Assembly (NCBI GenBank): GCA_036936605.1
Contig: JAUPFV010000001.1
Span: 157,017,187 to 157,081,186 of the forward strand
DNA: 64,000 nucleotides
Source of the DNA: Limnanthes douglasii subsp. nivea
Taxonomy: Eukaryota > Streptophyta > Magnoliopsida > Brassicales > Limnanthaceae
Reading direction: 5' to 3'
Shown: one piece after another, positions 10,943-23,129 of the stretch
Layout of the letters: each line of letters opens with the position of its first letter
Position numbering within the stretch: the stretch's first letter is position 1
Program-made: the position numbers and the translations under genes
The notes under the pieces: generated by a model
Told to the model about the DNA's origin: nothing
The model's database searches: none
What the model saw: the letters and a program-made list of their open reading frames with translations, nothing else

Positions 10943-12423
10943 TTGGATGGATGGAATGCAAGAGAAGTTGTCGATGATAATAATTTACAAAACTTGGAGT
11001 TGGTTGATCGATCTCTAAACAAAAAAGTAATTAGAGTAAGATGGGCCTTTAAAGCAAAACTAAATCCCGATAATTCAGTTAACAGATTCAAAGCAAGACT
11101 TTTTGTGAAAGGGATATGCACAAGTACTTGAAGTTGACTATTCAGAAACATTTGTACCTGTTCCCAGGCTTGATACAGTAAGACTATTGTTTCTCTTGCT
11201 ACTCAAAAGAGTTGGAAAGTGTTCAAACTTGATGTTAAATCTACGTTCTTAAATAAAGCTTTGCAAGGAGAAATTTTCGTCGAACAACCTGAAGGTTTTG
11301 TAAGCAGAGGGAATGAAGATAAAGTCTACTTGTTAAGAAAGGCTCTATACAGACTAAACCAGGCTTCACGAGCATGGTACACTAGAATTGATGATTATTT
11401 GGTGGGTATTGGATTTCATAAAAGTCATTCTGAACTCACATTGTATGTCAAGCATGAAGGTACAAATACTTTAATCATTTCCCTTTATGTTGATGACTTG
11501 CTAATTACAGGAAGCAATCTTGAGCAAATTAATCAGTTCAAACTGGAAATGAAAAGCTCTTCGAAATGATAGACCTTAGTCTGATGTCATACTTCTTGGG
11601 CATTGAGATAAAACAAAGCCAAGATGAAGTGTTTTATGTCAAGGAAAGTATACAAAACAGATACTTAATAAATTTCAAATGGAGGATTGCAAAACAGCGA
11701 ATACTCATATGAATCAAAATGAGAAGTTAGTCAAAGATGATGGTTCTGCTAAGGCTATTAAAGGTGACTTCAGGAGTTTGGTGGGTTATCTGATGTATTT
11801 GACAGCAACCAGACCTGACATCTTAAATGATGTAAGTATTCTCTCCAGATTCATGTTATTTCCTAATGAAACTCACATGAGATGTGCGAAAAGACTTATC
11901 AAATACATAAAGGGGACTTTAAATTATAGAGTTAAGTTTTCAAAATAGAAAGAGATGAAGTTAATTGGTTTCTCTGATAGTGATTGGGATGGCTAAATTG
12001 ATGATATGAAGAGTACATCTGGTTACTCTTTTTGTCTCAGATCATGTATATTCTCTTTGAGCTCTAGAAAGCAGGAAACGATAGCTCAATCCACTGCTGA
12101 GGCAGAATTTATATCTGCAACAGCTACTGTTAGTCTAGCTCTTTGGTTAAGGACACTTCTAATTGATCAAAAGATAGAAAAAAAAATAACTGAAATACTA
12201 GTTGATAATTAAGTTGTCATTGCGATTTCCAACAACCGAGTCTTTCATGGAAAGACTAAGCACTTAAACATCAAGTTATTTTTTGTTCGAGAAGTTCAAA
12301 AGAGTGGCGATGTTTTTATCTTTAACTGCAAATCTGAAGATCAAACTGTAGATATTTTCACTAAACCTCTGCCACTTAGCAAGTTTGAAGATTTCAGAAA
12401 GAAGCTTGGAGTTTGCAACATCT
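10943..12423 (+). pseudogene. Copia-2 reverse transcriptase and RNase H region
   Basis: RT blocks: VIRVRWAFKAK, LDVKSTFLN and SLYVDDLLITGS (YVDD catalytic motif, near 11490). RNase H blocks: STAEAEFISAT (12090s) and a degenerate VDN. The end is KPLPLSKFEDFRKKLG, just before the 3' LTR. Several frameshifts separate the blocks. Confidence 0.82.
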
Positions 12424-12436
12424 AAACATGGAGAAA

Positions 12437-12684
12437 TGTTAAAAGAATTAGATAGTTGTTCTTATTTTCTATTGGTTCAACTCTTTTGTTTTTAATTGGT
12501 TCCTACAATACTTGTTAATTTTGTTTAACTTGTGTTAGTGGTTCTTTTGTGAATCTAAAACCATCAATTACTTGCTAAATAAATTAAGTAAGTCTTTTTC
12601 ATTTTCCCGTAAAAATTCTTCTCCATTTTCTCTCTTCATTAAATATTTTTTTCTCACCATCAAAATCATTTTGTTAAACTAACA
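12437..12684 (+). repeat. Copia-2 3' LTR
   Basis: 248 bp; aligns over its whole length with 8145-8390, sharing for example 'ttgtttttaattggttccta'. Confidence 0.87.
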
Positions 12685-13377
12685 TTTATCTGCTTCCATT
12701 GCGGAACTGGTGCTCTTCTGTGACTGCTCATCAGATGCGAGTTTGCGGCTATTTTGAGTCATCCGCTATCTGAGTTCTCCTTCAGTAGCATTAGACAACA
12801 AATTACCATTGCAGTTTCTCTTATTTTGAACTGTGTTGTTAACTTTCTCAATACAGTGAGTCGTCCTAGTTGTCACAGATGTAAATGGCACTGTATCTTT
12901 CAAGTTTTGGCGAGATAGAAGATCTTTTGTGATAAGTTAGGTTACTTGTGTGTATTGCTTGCTCTTTTTTTGCTTGTTCTTGTTACGGATTGCCAAGACG
13001 ACACTAAAAAACCTAAAACCAAGATGAATATTTTTAGCAATGGACATTCCTATAGAGGATGGACATAGATCTGCTGATTCAAGTACCATATGTTCACTCT
13101 TTGGGTGAATGACTACTAGCAGTATTCCCAACTTTTTCAGGAGCCCCACTGGATGAGAACCTTTCAATAGGTTGATTTTGAGGATTCTTTGCATTGGATG
13201 CTACCGAGACTGAGACTCTTGAATCTTTCTTTGGATTTTCATTACCGTTGCACTGACTAACCAGATAATAGTATGCTTTTGGGATGATGATTGTTTGTAA
13301 TCCCATTCCTGATAGGATCTTATAAGGGTAGATGTTTTTTATATGTTTTCTTGTGATGGAGCACTCAAAGTGGGATG

Positions 13378-13991
13378 TGTTGGGTTCTTCGTATGTGAGA
13401 GTCCAATTATCAAATGGGCTTAGGCCAAATAAGGGTAACACATAGAATTTTGGTTTATGTATAAATATAAATTTATACAATGTTTGTTGAGATGAGTATC
13501 ATATTTTATAGTGTACTTTTTTTAGAGAAAAACAATTCGAGACAAAACTTTGTGCTTTCAATCGGACTGTCTTCCGTGGTTCGATCAGATCCAATTTTGG
13601 TGAACGGACTCTTATATTTCTAGTCTACAATATGAACAAAGGAATTTTGATTTGGATTCTTCTAAGTATGGTTTCGGTCAGCTTCTTCTAACTGCGCTTT
13701 TGGGGCTATTTCATTGAATTTTCTAATTTCGGTTTACTATCTTATGTGTTGGGGTTGAGTATGAAGTTGTCATACTTTGTGTGGTGTATGCTCTAGTTTT
13801 ATCTAGAGTATAGTTTTGTAACCCGTCTTCAGATAGTGAGTATTTGGTTATACTCCGAAATCAGTCCCGTGGTATTTACTTCCTATACTAGGAAGGTTTT
13901 CCACGTAAAAAGGGTTCTGTGTTATTTGCATTGATTTCATACATACTTGATATTTTGTTTGGGATCATTACCTCTATTCATATTTGATACA
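13378..13991. mobile_element. possible solo LTR or LTR remnant in an intron of the unrecognised gene
   Basis: Begins TGTTGGGTTC and ends near TTTGATACA. Its text (actccgaaatcagtcccgtgg, then a pyrimidine-rich end) is like Copia LTR 3' regions. It sits between two coding blocks of the minus-strand gene, which suggests insertion into an intron. No target duplication was found and no internal region follows, so both identity and ends are uncertain. Confidence 0.35.
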
Positions 13992-14280
13992 AAAAGGAAG
14001 ATTTCGTTTGTGCGTTTATTTCCTTACAAGATGTACCAGAGTTTCCTTTTTCAGCACTGCACTGTTTGACATCAGCTGACTATGAGCTTGGTGATGTGCT
14101 GATTTTTTACAAGGATCTCCTTTGCGGAAGAAACTTTGTTGGAATGTTTCAAAGTTATAGCCAAAGATTTCTCACCATGGCTTCCGCTTTTCGTGGAACC
14201 ATTTTCCATAGGTTCATGTGGTTTAGAGAGACCAAAAGAAGGCGTCTTCTTTATAGTCATATTACCGTTTAAGGTCTCCT

Positions 14281-14931
14281 AAACAAATTTAGTTAGTTTT
14301 TTTAGGAACGACATTGTTGATATCACGAACGTAAAACAAATGTAGGCTTTCTTATATAAAATTTTCATCTCGCTAAGCTGGACAATCCGTAGAGATTGCC
14401 AGTGGATGAGGTAAACGCTTGATGAAATGGTAGATCTTGACGGATTTGATTGATAAAAAAAAAAGGTTATTGAGCTTTAACCATACCTTGATTAGAATGT
14501 TGTGTTATTTTGAAGATGAAAAAAAAAATCCAAAAAAAAATTTAAAAACAAAAACTTCCAAAATTTGAAATCTTTATCAATACACATCATTCAGCCCATC
14601 ATTCATATTCTTAAAATTTTCAGATTACATAAATAAAAAATTAATAAAATAAAACCTTTGTCCTAGTACCCGTAATTGAACTATGATATTTTGAACCACT
14701 AATCTGAATGTTAAAGTCATAATGTCTAGGGTTGTTCAAAAATGACCTTTATTATCATTATTCCATATGGTTAAAATACCAGAGAAAAACGAATGATTTC
14801 CTTGTAATAGTTATAGTTCATTAATCTTATTAAAATACAAGAGAGGCTGCTAAAACTACACCCTCTCTTATAGTTACGTATCATAATCTGAACGACTTGT
14901 TCTAAACTCTCGGCATGCTAGAAAAAATTTC
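14281..14931. other. intergenic, AT-rich, no feature seen
   Basis: A- and T-rich DNA with poly(A) runs near 14455 and 14520. No coding or repeat structure could be supported. Confidence 0.5.
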
Positions 14932-15420
14932 CTAAGGAGCCGTGTAACACCTAAAAATATAACTAGAAGACGGAGACAACAATATATTAATAACTAAATC
15001 TAAAGCTCTAAATTTAAATTTGACAGTCAGACTAGAATTCGTAATATGCAGCCAGACTACTGATCAATAAAATACAGCTGATAAACTTGATAAGTATTAT
15101 ATCTTAAGTCTATAACAGCTGATAAACTTGATAAGTATTATATCTTAAGTCTATAACAGCTGATAAACTTGATAAGTATTATATCTTAAGTCTATAGTAT
15201 ATCATTATACTAAGGAGCCGTGTAAGACCTAAAAATATAACTAGAAGATGGAGACAACAATATATTAATAACTAAATCTAGAGCTCTAAATTTATATTTA
15301 AATTTAAATTTGACAGTCAGACTAGAATTCGTAATATGCAGCCAGACTACTACTGATCAATAAAATACAGCTGATAAACTTGATAAGTATTATATCTTAA
15401 TTCTATAGTATATCATTATA
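14932..15420. repeat. 278-bp tandem duplication containing a 41-bp triple repeat
   Basis: The block starting 'ctaaggagccgtgtaa' at 14932 recurs at 15210. Inside the first copy a 41-bp unit starting 'cagctgataaacttgataag' is present three times in tandem (15075-15197), but only once in the second copy. The unit is AT-rich and non-coding. The family was not recognised. Confidence 0.85.
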
Positions 15421-17570
15421 TTGATCATCATTTCAACTTATGGACTTGCGAACACTTTATTGGGCATTAAATTTGTTGTAATATTATAGATATCCAAATA
15501 TATTTTTTACTTTTTATTTTTTATTCTTTATCCGAGTAAGTTCTTCAAAAGGCTTTAAAAAAATGCGATTAGCTTCTCTCTATATGAGTTTAAGCCGAGT
15601 TTATTTGGTCAGAAAATATTAGGTGGGTTAAGATAATATTTAGATTAATTAGTTTATAATAATTATACTTACACAAATTATTTATATTAAATAATTGACA
15701 TTTTGTACGTGTAGTTCAAATTTGACAACTAAAATAATTTATTATTTTTATTACCATTATTTATTTTAATATTTTAAAAAATATTTATTTTTTTTATAAA
15801 AATATATTATTTATTCATTAATTCGTTTAAGATTTTTGAAACGTGTTTTTGTCATAAAAAATGCAGTTGTAACAAAATTGATATTTTTATAGTTGAGATT
15901 TTGTTCTCGAAATATTTTTGGCTTCCAATCAACTAAAGTTTTTCGAAAATTGTATTTAATAATTTTTTTATCTATTTTATTTTATTTTACGTTTCGTCAA
16001 TTTTTAACGTTGGTATGGTTTTTTTCTCTTTTGCCAATCTTTTTGTTAGATTCAGGTGGTCTTATCCTCGCTACACTAGTTGTATCTCAATACATGGGGT
16101 ATGTATTATTTAAATTGAAACATATTGCGTATTGAAGATTAATATTATATATGTCATTAATTAATTTTTTTTATAAAGATCAAGATTTGGATTGACAACA
16201 ATTTTTAAAAAAATAATGAAAAATATATGTTTTTTTATGATAAAAATTATGTGTACAGATTGTTTTATTATGCGAAATAGTAACAAAGTTAACCGATATA
16301 TTTGAGTGTTGTTAATGTATGTCAATTAAAAATAACCAAAATTAAATAATGAGCTAATAAATAAAATCTGGATCATGAACGTAATTATATGGTACAAATT
16401 TATTCTAAAACATATTTGTGTCAGAAAATAAAAAATATAAGCAAAATTAAAATTTTAGGACTATTTTGTGATTATTTGGCTATATAGTATTTAAAGATGG
16501 TTGCTCGATTTATTTTAGTTTTAATTTACAATGAAATTTTAATTTCTAATGTTTAAATTTATTATATAAATGAATTGTTTGTTTGAAAGTTTTTACGTCT
16601 CTATATGTGAAAAAACAAACTCATATATGAGAAACAAAAGTTTTAGAAGGTTCAGTAATCATATTTAGAGGTTGTTTGCTTCTTCTGAACAAATCATTGC
16701 GAAAGATTAGGATTCCAAATCCTTTCAAGGTTAAAACCATAATCAGCATTCTTCAACAAAGTAAAGGAATGAAAAAAATATATATAAATATGATTTTGTT
16801 TTGTCTTCTCTGTATGTTAGGATGACCCGAATCTAAAATGTGTGTAATATAATACGGAAAAATAAGTTTTCCATCAAAAGGTAAAAAAGTCAATCTATTG
16901 AGAATGAGATTTTAGCAAATCTATATTTTGAGTTTCAAATTTTAAGCTGTTTGATTTAAATTCAGTAAAAGATACACACATTGGGTTTAACATTGTGCGT
17001 CTCATAAAATAGTGTGTCTTATAGCCGTACATGTTAGAGTTTGATTTTCAAATTTTAAGAAGAATAAATTATAATTTTGGAACAAGTTTGGAAGTATATG
17101 GGTTACGGTCGCCTAATAAAAAGATATGATTAAAAAAAAAATAGTAACATAAACTTTCTTCCAGTGGCGATGGTACATACCTGTAATATGTTTTTTAATA
17201 TTAAGACGATCTCCGAGACCACCAATATGGTGGTTGTTGCAACGAAGCTCACGTGGCTTGTTGCGGTGACAACATGATCTAGCGATAAACTTGTTTAAAG
17301 ATAAATAAATTATATTTGATTATATAAACGAAGCCTCTTAAAAAGTCTAATTTTATTTTGATTAATTATATACTAGGGGACAAAATTTATTAGACCTTTA
17401 GTATTATGTAGTTATATGATATTTTCAATTCTTGTAAGAAAATGCTTTAAGTTATTTAGATTTGGATAAATGGTTGAAATTTTATATATGTCGTTAAAGT
17501 GATTTATATTTTATATTGATGATTTGAATTCTTTTAGACTTTGATAAGTTTATTTTTATGAATGAGTCGA
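15421..17570. other. intergenic, AT-rich, no supported gene
   Basis: About 2.1 kb of very AT-rich DNA. An 80-codon open stretch at 15893-16135 is hydrophobic (Phe/Leu-rich), as expected from T-rich DNA by chance, and matches nothing I know. A slightly GC-richer patch at 17160-17285 was not identified. Confidence 0.5.
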
Positions 17571-17961
17571 ATAGTGCCTTGACAGTGTACCGTGTTCGGC
17601 GGTACAGTTTTGTGTCATTGACAAGCTGTAATACAATGAATGATTTTCCTAAAAGAGTATATGAGCCCATTAGGTCAACTTTCTAGTAAGACTATTAATT
17701 CCCTATAAATAGACTCTAGGACTACACAAAACACAATCTGAAATCTGTAACATTTTCTATCATAGTGAAACTCTTTTCACTGGTGGCGCCCGTGGACGTA
17801 GACAATTGTCGAACCACGTTAAATCTTGTGTTCATTCAAATTTTTCCTCCCCATATGTTCTGTGCTTGAGCCATTTTGTGATAATTACATAGAAATTTAA
17901 TAAAAAAATTGCTATCAGAGCCACGTGGTGAAATTAGGGCTTTTGCAATTAGGGTTTCACA

Positions 17962-18775
17962 ATGGTGTCTACAATAACAAAATACATTATTGAAAAATTT
18001 GATGGGGGATACAGCTTTGTGTTGTGGAAGATTAAACTGAAATCTTCATTGGTACTGCAAGGGTTGTGGAAGGCTGTGGAGAATAAGTTACCAGAAGAGA
18101 TGAAAGAAGAGGAGAAATAAGATCTTCAAGAAAGGGCTTTGTGCTAGATTTTAATGAGTGTGAAAGATAATGTGCTTCGCGAGATTAGTGGTGAGAAAAC
18201 TGCTGCATGCGCATGGAAAAATCTAGGAGATCTTTACTCAGAGAAATTAGTAGTAAACCGATTATACTTGAAGAAACGTTTGTATGATTTCAGATTGAAA
18301 GAAGGTATGTCCATAAGAGAGCACTTATATAATTTTAAATCAATTATAATGGATTTGGAGAACATAGATATCAATATTGAGGATGAGGATCAAGCTTTGT
18401 TTGTATTGAGATCGTTACCAGCTCCCTATAAAAACTTCATAGATACCATTATATATGGTAAAGATACGTTATCGCTAGCAGATGTCAAAGGGGCACTGAA
18501 ATCAAAGGAGATGAGATAGTTGCAACCAGACAATCAAGATGAAGCGGAAGGTCTAATGACTAGGGGAAGATCTAGAAGCAAAGCGAAATCTTTAAGAAGG
18601 AAGAACTGGAGGTCAAAGTCAAAGGTAAAGCACTCAAACTGTGATGAATGCGGTGAGCAGGGTCATTATTGAAGATATTTTCCGAAACTGAATGGTAAGA
18701 AGAGAAATCAAAAGGAAAATGCAGCAAACATTGTTGAAGGTGTGAACGATTCCGACGATAGTGAAAACAGTAGTA
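17962..18775 (+). pseudogene. Copia-3 gag region
   Basis: Begins MVSTITKYIIEKFDGG, a typical Copia gag start, and runs through LYLKKRLYDFRLKEG and VLRSLPAPYKNF to the zinc knuckle CDECGEQGHY (about 18642-18671). There the His is followed by TGA instead of the residues leading to the last Cys. Other stops: TAA near 18118, TAG near 18145, TAG near 18517. The longest open stretch is 18154-18519. Confidence 0.8.
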
Positions 18776-18789
18776 GATGAGATGTATTG

Positions 18790-20321
18790 TCCATGAGTTC
18801 AGACTTTAGGCAAAAGTCTTGGGTACTTGATACCGGTGCTACATATCACATGTGTCAGTTCAAGGAGTGGTTCGATACTTACAAGCCAATTTAGGGAACT
18901 GTGTATCTAGGGAACAATCATTCGTTTACTGTTGGTCGTATTGGTAACGTCAGAATCAAAATGTTTTACGGGGTTGTTAGAATCTTGACGTGCTGGCATG
19001 TTCCTGGGTTAAAGAGAAACGTGATTTCTCTTGGAACTCTAGACTTTTGGGGTTACAAGTACTGTGCAGAAGACGGTGTAATCAAAGTGACAAAAGGCTC
19101 AATGGTATGTATGAAAGGCAGTTTGCGGAATGGTGTTTACATTCTCTAGGGGGGTGTTGTTATGGCCGATGTTGTAGTAGCATCATCAGGGAGTAATAGC
19201 CAAAGTAGGAAGGATCAAAATAAGTTATGATATTGGCGTCTTGGTCACATGAGTGACAGATGATTAGCTGTTTTAGGAAAGAGAGATTTGTTGAAAGGGT
19301 ATAAAGCAAAATCATTGAGATTTTGTGAGCACTGTGTGTTTGGTGAACAAACTAGAGTCAAATTCAGCAAATCAGTTGTAAGAAAGACTAAAGGGACAGT
19401 GGACTACATTCACTCTGATATTTGGGGTCCAAAAATAATTCCATCCAAGAGCGGAGCCATATACTACATGAGTTGGATTGATGATTATTCAAGGATGGTG
19501 TGGGTTTACTTTATGAAAATGAAAGATGAGGCATATTCAACCTTTTTCAAATGGAAGACGATGATTGAGAAGCAAACAGGAAGAAAAATCAAACGTCTTA
19601 GGACTGAAAATGGGTTAGAATATTGCAGTCGCGAGTTCAACAAGTTCTGAAAAGTTGAGGGAATAGTGCGCCATCGCACTTGTTCTAGAACACCACAACA
19701 GAATGGAGTCGCAGAATGAATGAAGAAAACGTTTTATGACAAGGCACGAAGTATGATCTCGCATTCCGGTGTGGGAAATGATTTTTGGCTGAAGCTATCA
19801 ATACATCGTGTTACTTGGTGAATCGGTCTCCATAAACGACTATTGATTGTAAAAATAATTTTAAGATTCGGTCTGGATTGTCAGCTGATTATGAACATTT
19901 GAGGGTGTTCGGTTGTGCTGCGTATGCTCATGTGAGAGATGGTAAGCTAGAGTCGATGGAAAATAGATGTATATTTCTAGGATATGCTACTGGAGTGAAG
20001 AGATATAGGTTATCGTGTACGTCTCCAAAGTCTCCATGTTTTCTCATCAGTAGGGACGTTACTTTTAATGAGTTTTCTTCGATAGACAGTCAGAAGGAAG
20101 TAGGAGAAATGGTCGAATCAGGATCGGTTGTGAGTAAACAGGTGGAGTTTGAAGTAGAATCAGTTCCTAGCAGGTCCAATAATTCAAGTGGTTCTGAGAT
20201 GGATCCGGAATCAGGAGGTGAAATGTCAGCATCAGATGATAGTGACGATGATGTGCCTGAACTAGAACAACAACCCTATAGCATAGCATTGGGCAGAGAA
20301 AGAAGAAATATTTCAAAATAA
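18790..20321 (+). pseudogene. Copia-3 protease and integrase region
   Basis: The protease active site DTGA is intact (near 18830). Integrase: a zinc-binding CX2C (FCEHCVFGEQ), HSDIWGP, WIDDYSRMVW, LRTENGLEY (the second core Asp appears as Glu-Asn) and PQQNGVAE followed by TGA. It ends in the acidic linker region (SDDSDDDVPE), after which the homology is lost. Confidence 0.8.
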
Positions 20322-20344
20322 TTTACGAGAGCCCAATATGAAAA

Positions 20345-20749
20345 TAAAATAATTTAATGGGCCTAGTAAGTAGACAATTTTTTTTATCACAACGGTTAAA
20401 AATCATAACAAGGGTTTGTGATAAACGAGAAAAAAAGGTGACAAGTCTAACTGAAAATGTGATGATTGATGTTACGGAACACCGCCGATCTTGGGTCACA
20501 CTAAATAAATCCAGAGGCATACGTTACGCGCCGACGTTTTAGATCTTACTAATTATAGTGACAAGTATTTGATAAACAGCAAGGAAGGAAGGTATTTGTC
20601 AAATGCTGGAGACGACATCTAACCGTTGTACGTTGTACGAGAGCCGCCCAACAATAGTGTGCCGAGAAACCCTAATGATGGAAAGCAAAAAAGGGAACAA
20701 GAACAAAAATACTACATATGTTACTAATCTATTGTTTTCGCATACGAGA
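20345..20749. other. unassigned stretch between Copia-3 and the gypsy element
   Basis: About 400 bp flanking the truncated Copia-3. No coding frame or repeat recognised. Confidence 0.4.
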
Positions 20750-21107
20750 TGATAATATATCACCCTCTGATCGATTTATACATATCGACTAGGACGAGGT
20801 ACATTCGATAAGAGAACAGAAGTAGAGTAGGATAGATATTATTTCCAACCGAGGGTATCGACTATGTGGTGATTTTTAAGCGGACGAGACCACTAAAAGC
20901 ATTACCAAGATAACAAGAAGAATGTGGGAGGGGATCGCTTAACCATGATTGGACACAACTAAGATGGTATAATGCTTAGGATTTTGTAATATATAACGGG
21001 GTTGAAACCCAATGTCAATGTAAGATCTTTCAATTGAGAAAATAAGAAAACAACACATTTATTCCTTTAAGTATTCTAGTTATTTATCATCACTAAAATA
21101 CCTTACA
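20750..21107 (+). repeat. gypsy 5' LTR
   Basis: About 358 bp, TGATAA...CTTACA. It is clearly homologous to, but much diverged from, 26438-26890. Confidence 0.75.
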
Positions 21108-21221
21108 ATAATTTGGCACTGTTTGTGGGAACGAGTGAAATACTTTTTTGTTAAAAAAACTTTTGATGGTGTTAAGGAGGTCAAGAATTGAAAGGGAAAT
21201 CCCGGGAGCCCAATGGGGGAA

Positions 21222-21330
21222 AGATGGACAAGGAAAACCGATTGACATTCAAAGAATCCTTGAAAAATCGACGAAATGTCAGGCAGCCTATGCGATAACG
21301 GTCGGAAAAACGATCAATCTCAGATGAACG
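21222..21330 (+). pseudogene. possible gypsy gag N-terminal remnant
   Basis: A short stretch beginning MDKENRLTFKESLKNRR shortly after the primer site. The position fits a gag start, but it breaks at a stop within about 25 codons and I cannot confirm the family. 21330-21770 is degraded internal sequence. Confidence 0.3.
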
Positions 21331-21789
21331 GTAAGGGAACTACCGGCGGAGCAGCTCAGGAAAATAATGCTTTAACCTAGATATATTATCCATTCATTCT
21401 CATGTGAAAATTTTAGAAACTTAGATATAGGAGATCAATCAGGAGTAATTTAAGGTCGTCCAGTGACAGCACGAAAGGGACGAGGAAACCAAAGAGTGCC
21501 TCAACATGATCACCGACACTCTTCAATGTGTAAGGGAAAAGGTCCTATTTGAGGATGTTGTCAAGCATAACACTCATCAAGAAACCAACATGGTAATCAT
21601 ATGACTAAAGGGCATGCCCATGGAAGCGAACACACTGGCGAGAGCAAGAGCAAGAAGAAAAAGAAAAAGAGTACACACTGTGTAGAATCAGATACTTTTT
21701 AGATTTGGAATCTCACGAATTCTCATGATTGATAATGAGCCAGAATTTTAAAACTCGATCACAACAACATTATGTCAGCGGTACGGTAT

Positions 21790-22365
21790 AAGCCAACATT
21801 TCTCGATACTGTACTACCCGCGGACCAATGGATAGGTCGAGGTCATGAATCGAACAATATTTGTTGGAATAATAAAAATCTAGAACAGTCTGAAGGAAAA
21901 TGGCTAGAAAAACTCGCTGAGGTGTTATGTGCATATCGAACTACAAATCGATCAACAACTGCTTATACACCATTTTCTTTAGTTTATGGAATGGAGGTTG
22001 TTGTACTAGCAGGGATCATAATTCTAAGACATCTTATAGAAACTACTCGGAGGATCAAAATAACCAATAACGACAGTCATCAATCGGTCAGATCGAGAAA
22101 AGAAGAGACCAAGCAAGGGTTTGATCAGAACATTACAAAAGTTTGATGAGAAACATGTTTAATTCCAAGTAAAAACCGCGAGACTTCAAAGTGGGTAACT
22201 TAGTCTAAAAGAAAATCTTCAACCTACCTCAAGACAAAAACGCGGGTAAGCTCTCCCCCGACTAGGATGGTCGGTACAAAGTCATTTCCAAAGGACATTA
22301 TAGGGCGTATAGATTAAAAGACTTGAATGAAAATGCATTAAAACATCTCTAATCATTTGAAAATG
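21790..22365 (+). pseudogene. gypsy integrase C-terminal region
   Basis: An open stretch contains LEQSEGKWLEKLAEVL, CAYRTTNRSTT and TPFSLVYGMEVV, the hallmark end of the Ty3/gypsy integrase core. After a TGA (22144-22146) and a frame change, the GPY/F-type module follows: FKVGNLV, KLSPD, YKVISKGHYRAYRLKDL. The DDE residues themselves lie in the deleted part. Confidence 0.8.
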
Positions 22366-22389
22366 TATCACCATGCCACTTAGAGCAGA

Positions 22390-23129
22390 TGTCCACTCTT
22401 TCTTATTTTTATGATGCACATTTTAAGCCCAAAACATTAATAAAGTCCATGTTTGCCAAATCTTTATTAAATATTTATTATGTTTAAATAATAGGATTTA
22501 TTAAACAATAAAAGACATACAAATCTACATAGGAAATATATCAACCAAAGTAAAAAAACAAAAGAGAAAAGAAAAAGGGAGGTTTGCAAAAGATTATAAA
22601 AGCGAACGGGCAGAAATAAGCCACGATGATTCGGCTACGCATTGGGCCGCACTGAATCCTCACTAAAACAGTCAACAAAAATAAAACCGGTTTTATAAAC
22701 CAAGCCTATGATACTACGCCATGGGAGATACTGAGCCTGAGTTATAACACTCCATTAAGCAATTAGACACAATTGTCAAGTCTAAAACTATGCTATATGC
22801 CATATTGAGCCCTGACTTATGAAGCCTAAAATGTAAAATAGTTAATATGCTAATCCTAAGTGGCTACGCAACAAGCCAAACTGTGCTTAAATTAAGAACG
22901 AAGCCTCCCCCCATACTCTTAAATTAAGAACCAAACCGAAATATGCAAAAACGTTACTGCATCAAGGAATATACTTCGCCAAATAACTAATATACATTCA
23001 AAATAGTAGTTCAGCATAAGTTCTTTTTGTATATACGTGTCCAAAATAAGGCAAATATATAAAATACAACTACTCCAAGCAACTGTCTTTTGTGTGAGCA
23101 TCGTCGCCACCATCCTTCACCGGTTCATT
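22390..23129. other. gypsy internal non-coding stretch
   Basis: Sequence between the integrase end and the antisense ORF: AT-rich with scattered 'aagcct' and 'taagcc' words. No frame could be supported. Confidence 0.4.

Larger units (their letters stand above)
8145..12684 (+). mobile_element. Ty1/Copia retrotransposon (Copia-2), complete but decayed
   Basis: 4540 bp on the plus strand. LTRs 8145-8390 and 12437-12684 (246 and 248 bp) begin TGTT and end CTAACA and differ by roughly 10 percent. The primer site TGGTATCAGAGCC begins at 8395. A purine stretch (ggagaaa) precedes the 3' LTR. The target duplication is imperfect: GTTAT (8140-8144) and TTTAT (12685-12689). The domain order gag, protease, integrase, RT, RNase H is Copia. 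Many in-frame stops and shifts mark an old, dead copy. Confidence 0.9.
7803..14260 (-). pseudogene. unrecognised host gene, split by Copia-2 and frameshifted
   Basis: On the minus strand I can follow about four coding blocks: 14260-14028 (ends at a GTAAGG donor), about 13257-13020, about 12921-12685, and 8144-7803 with a TGA end at 7803-7805. The product is Ser/Lys/Asn-rich and has no domain I recognise. Across the Copia-2 insertion the frame resumes exactly: 'SSAMEAD' on the right continues as 'NLGKKGSESS' on the left, then TPDLEGTVVAPW and a basic stretch RGKRKKLRG. Damage: a TAG near 12763, a frameshift near 14090, one near 13093 and one near 7960. Its 3' end lies about 430 bp from that of the RRP42 fragment in convergent orientation. 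It may be a nuclear protein, but that is only a guess from composition. Confidence 0.55.
17571..20325 (+). mobile_element. Ty1/Copia retrotransposon (Copia-3), 5' part only
   Basis: The 5' LTR-like region (about 17571-17905) contains a TATA-like CTATAAATAG near 17703. The primer-site remnant TTGCTATCAGAGCC is at 17909-17922, and the gag ATG is at 17962. Gag, protease and integrase follow in Copia order. Homology stops about 20325, before RT; no 3' LTR is present. The left LTR edge is not defined. Confidence 0.8.

Noticed and set aside
14932..15420. CRISPR-like array
   Set aside because: Units are directly adjacent without spacers and the genome is a plant nuclear one.
15893..16135. 80-codon hydrophobic membrane peptide
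   Set aside because: Phe/Leu richness follows from T-rich DNA; no start context, neighbour or homology supports it.
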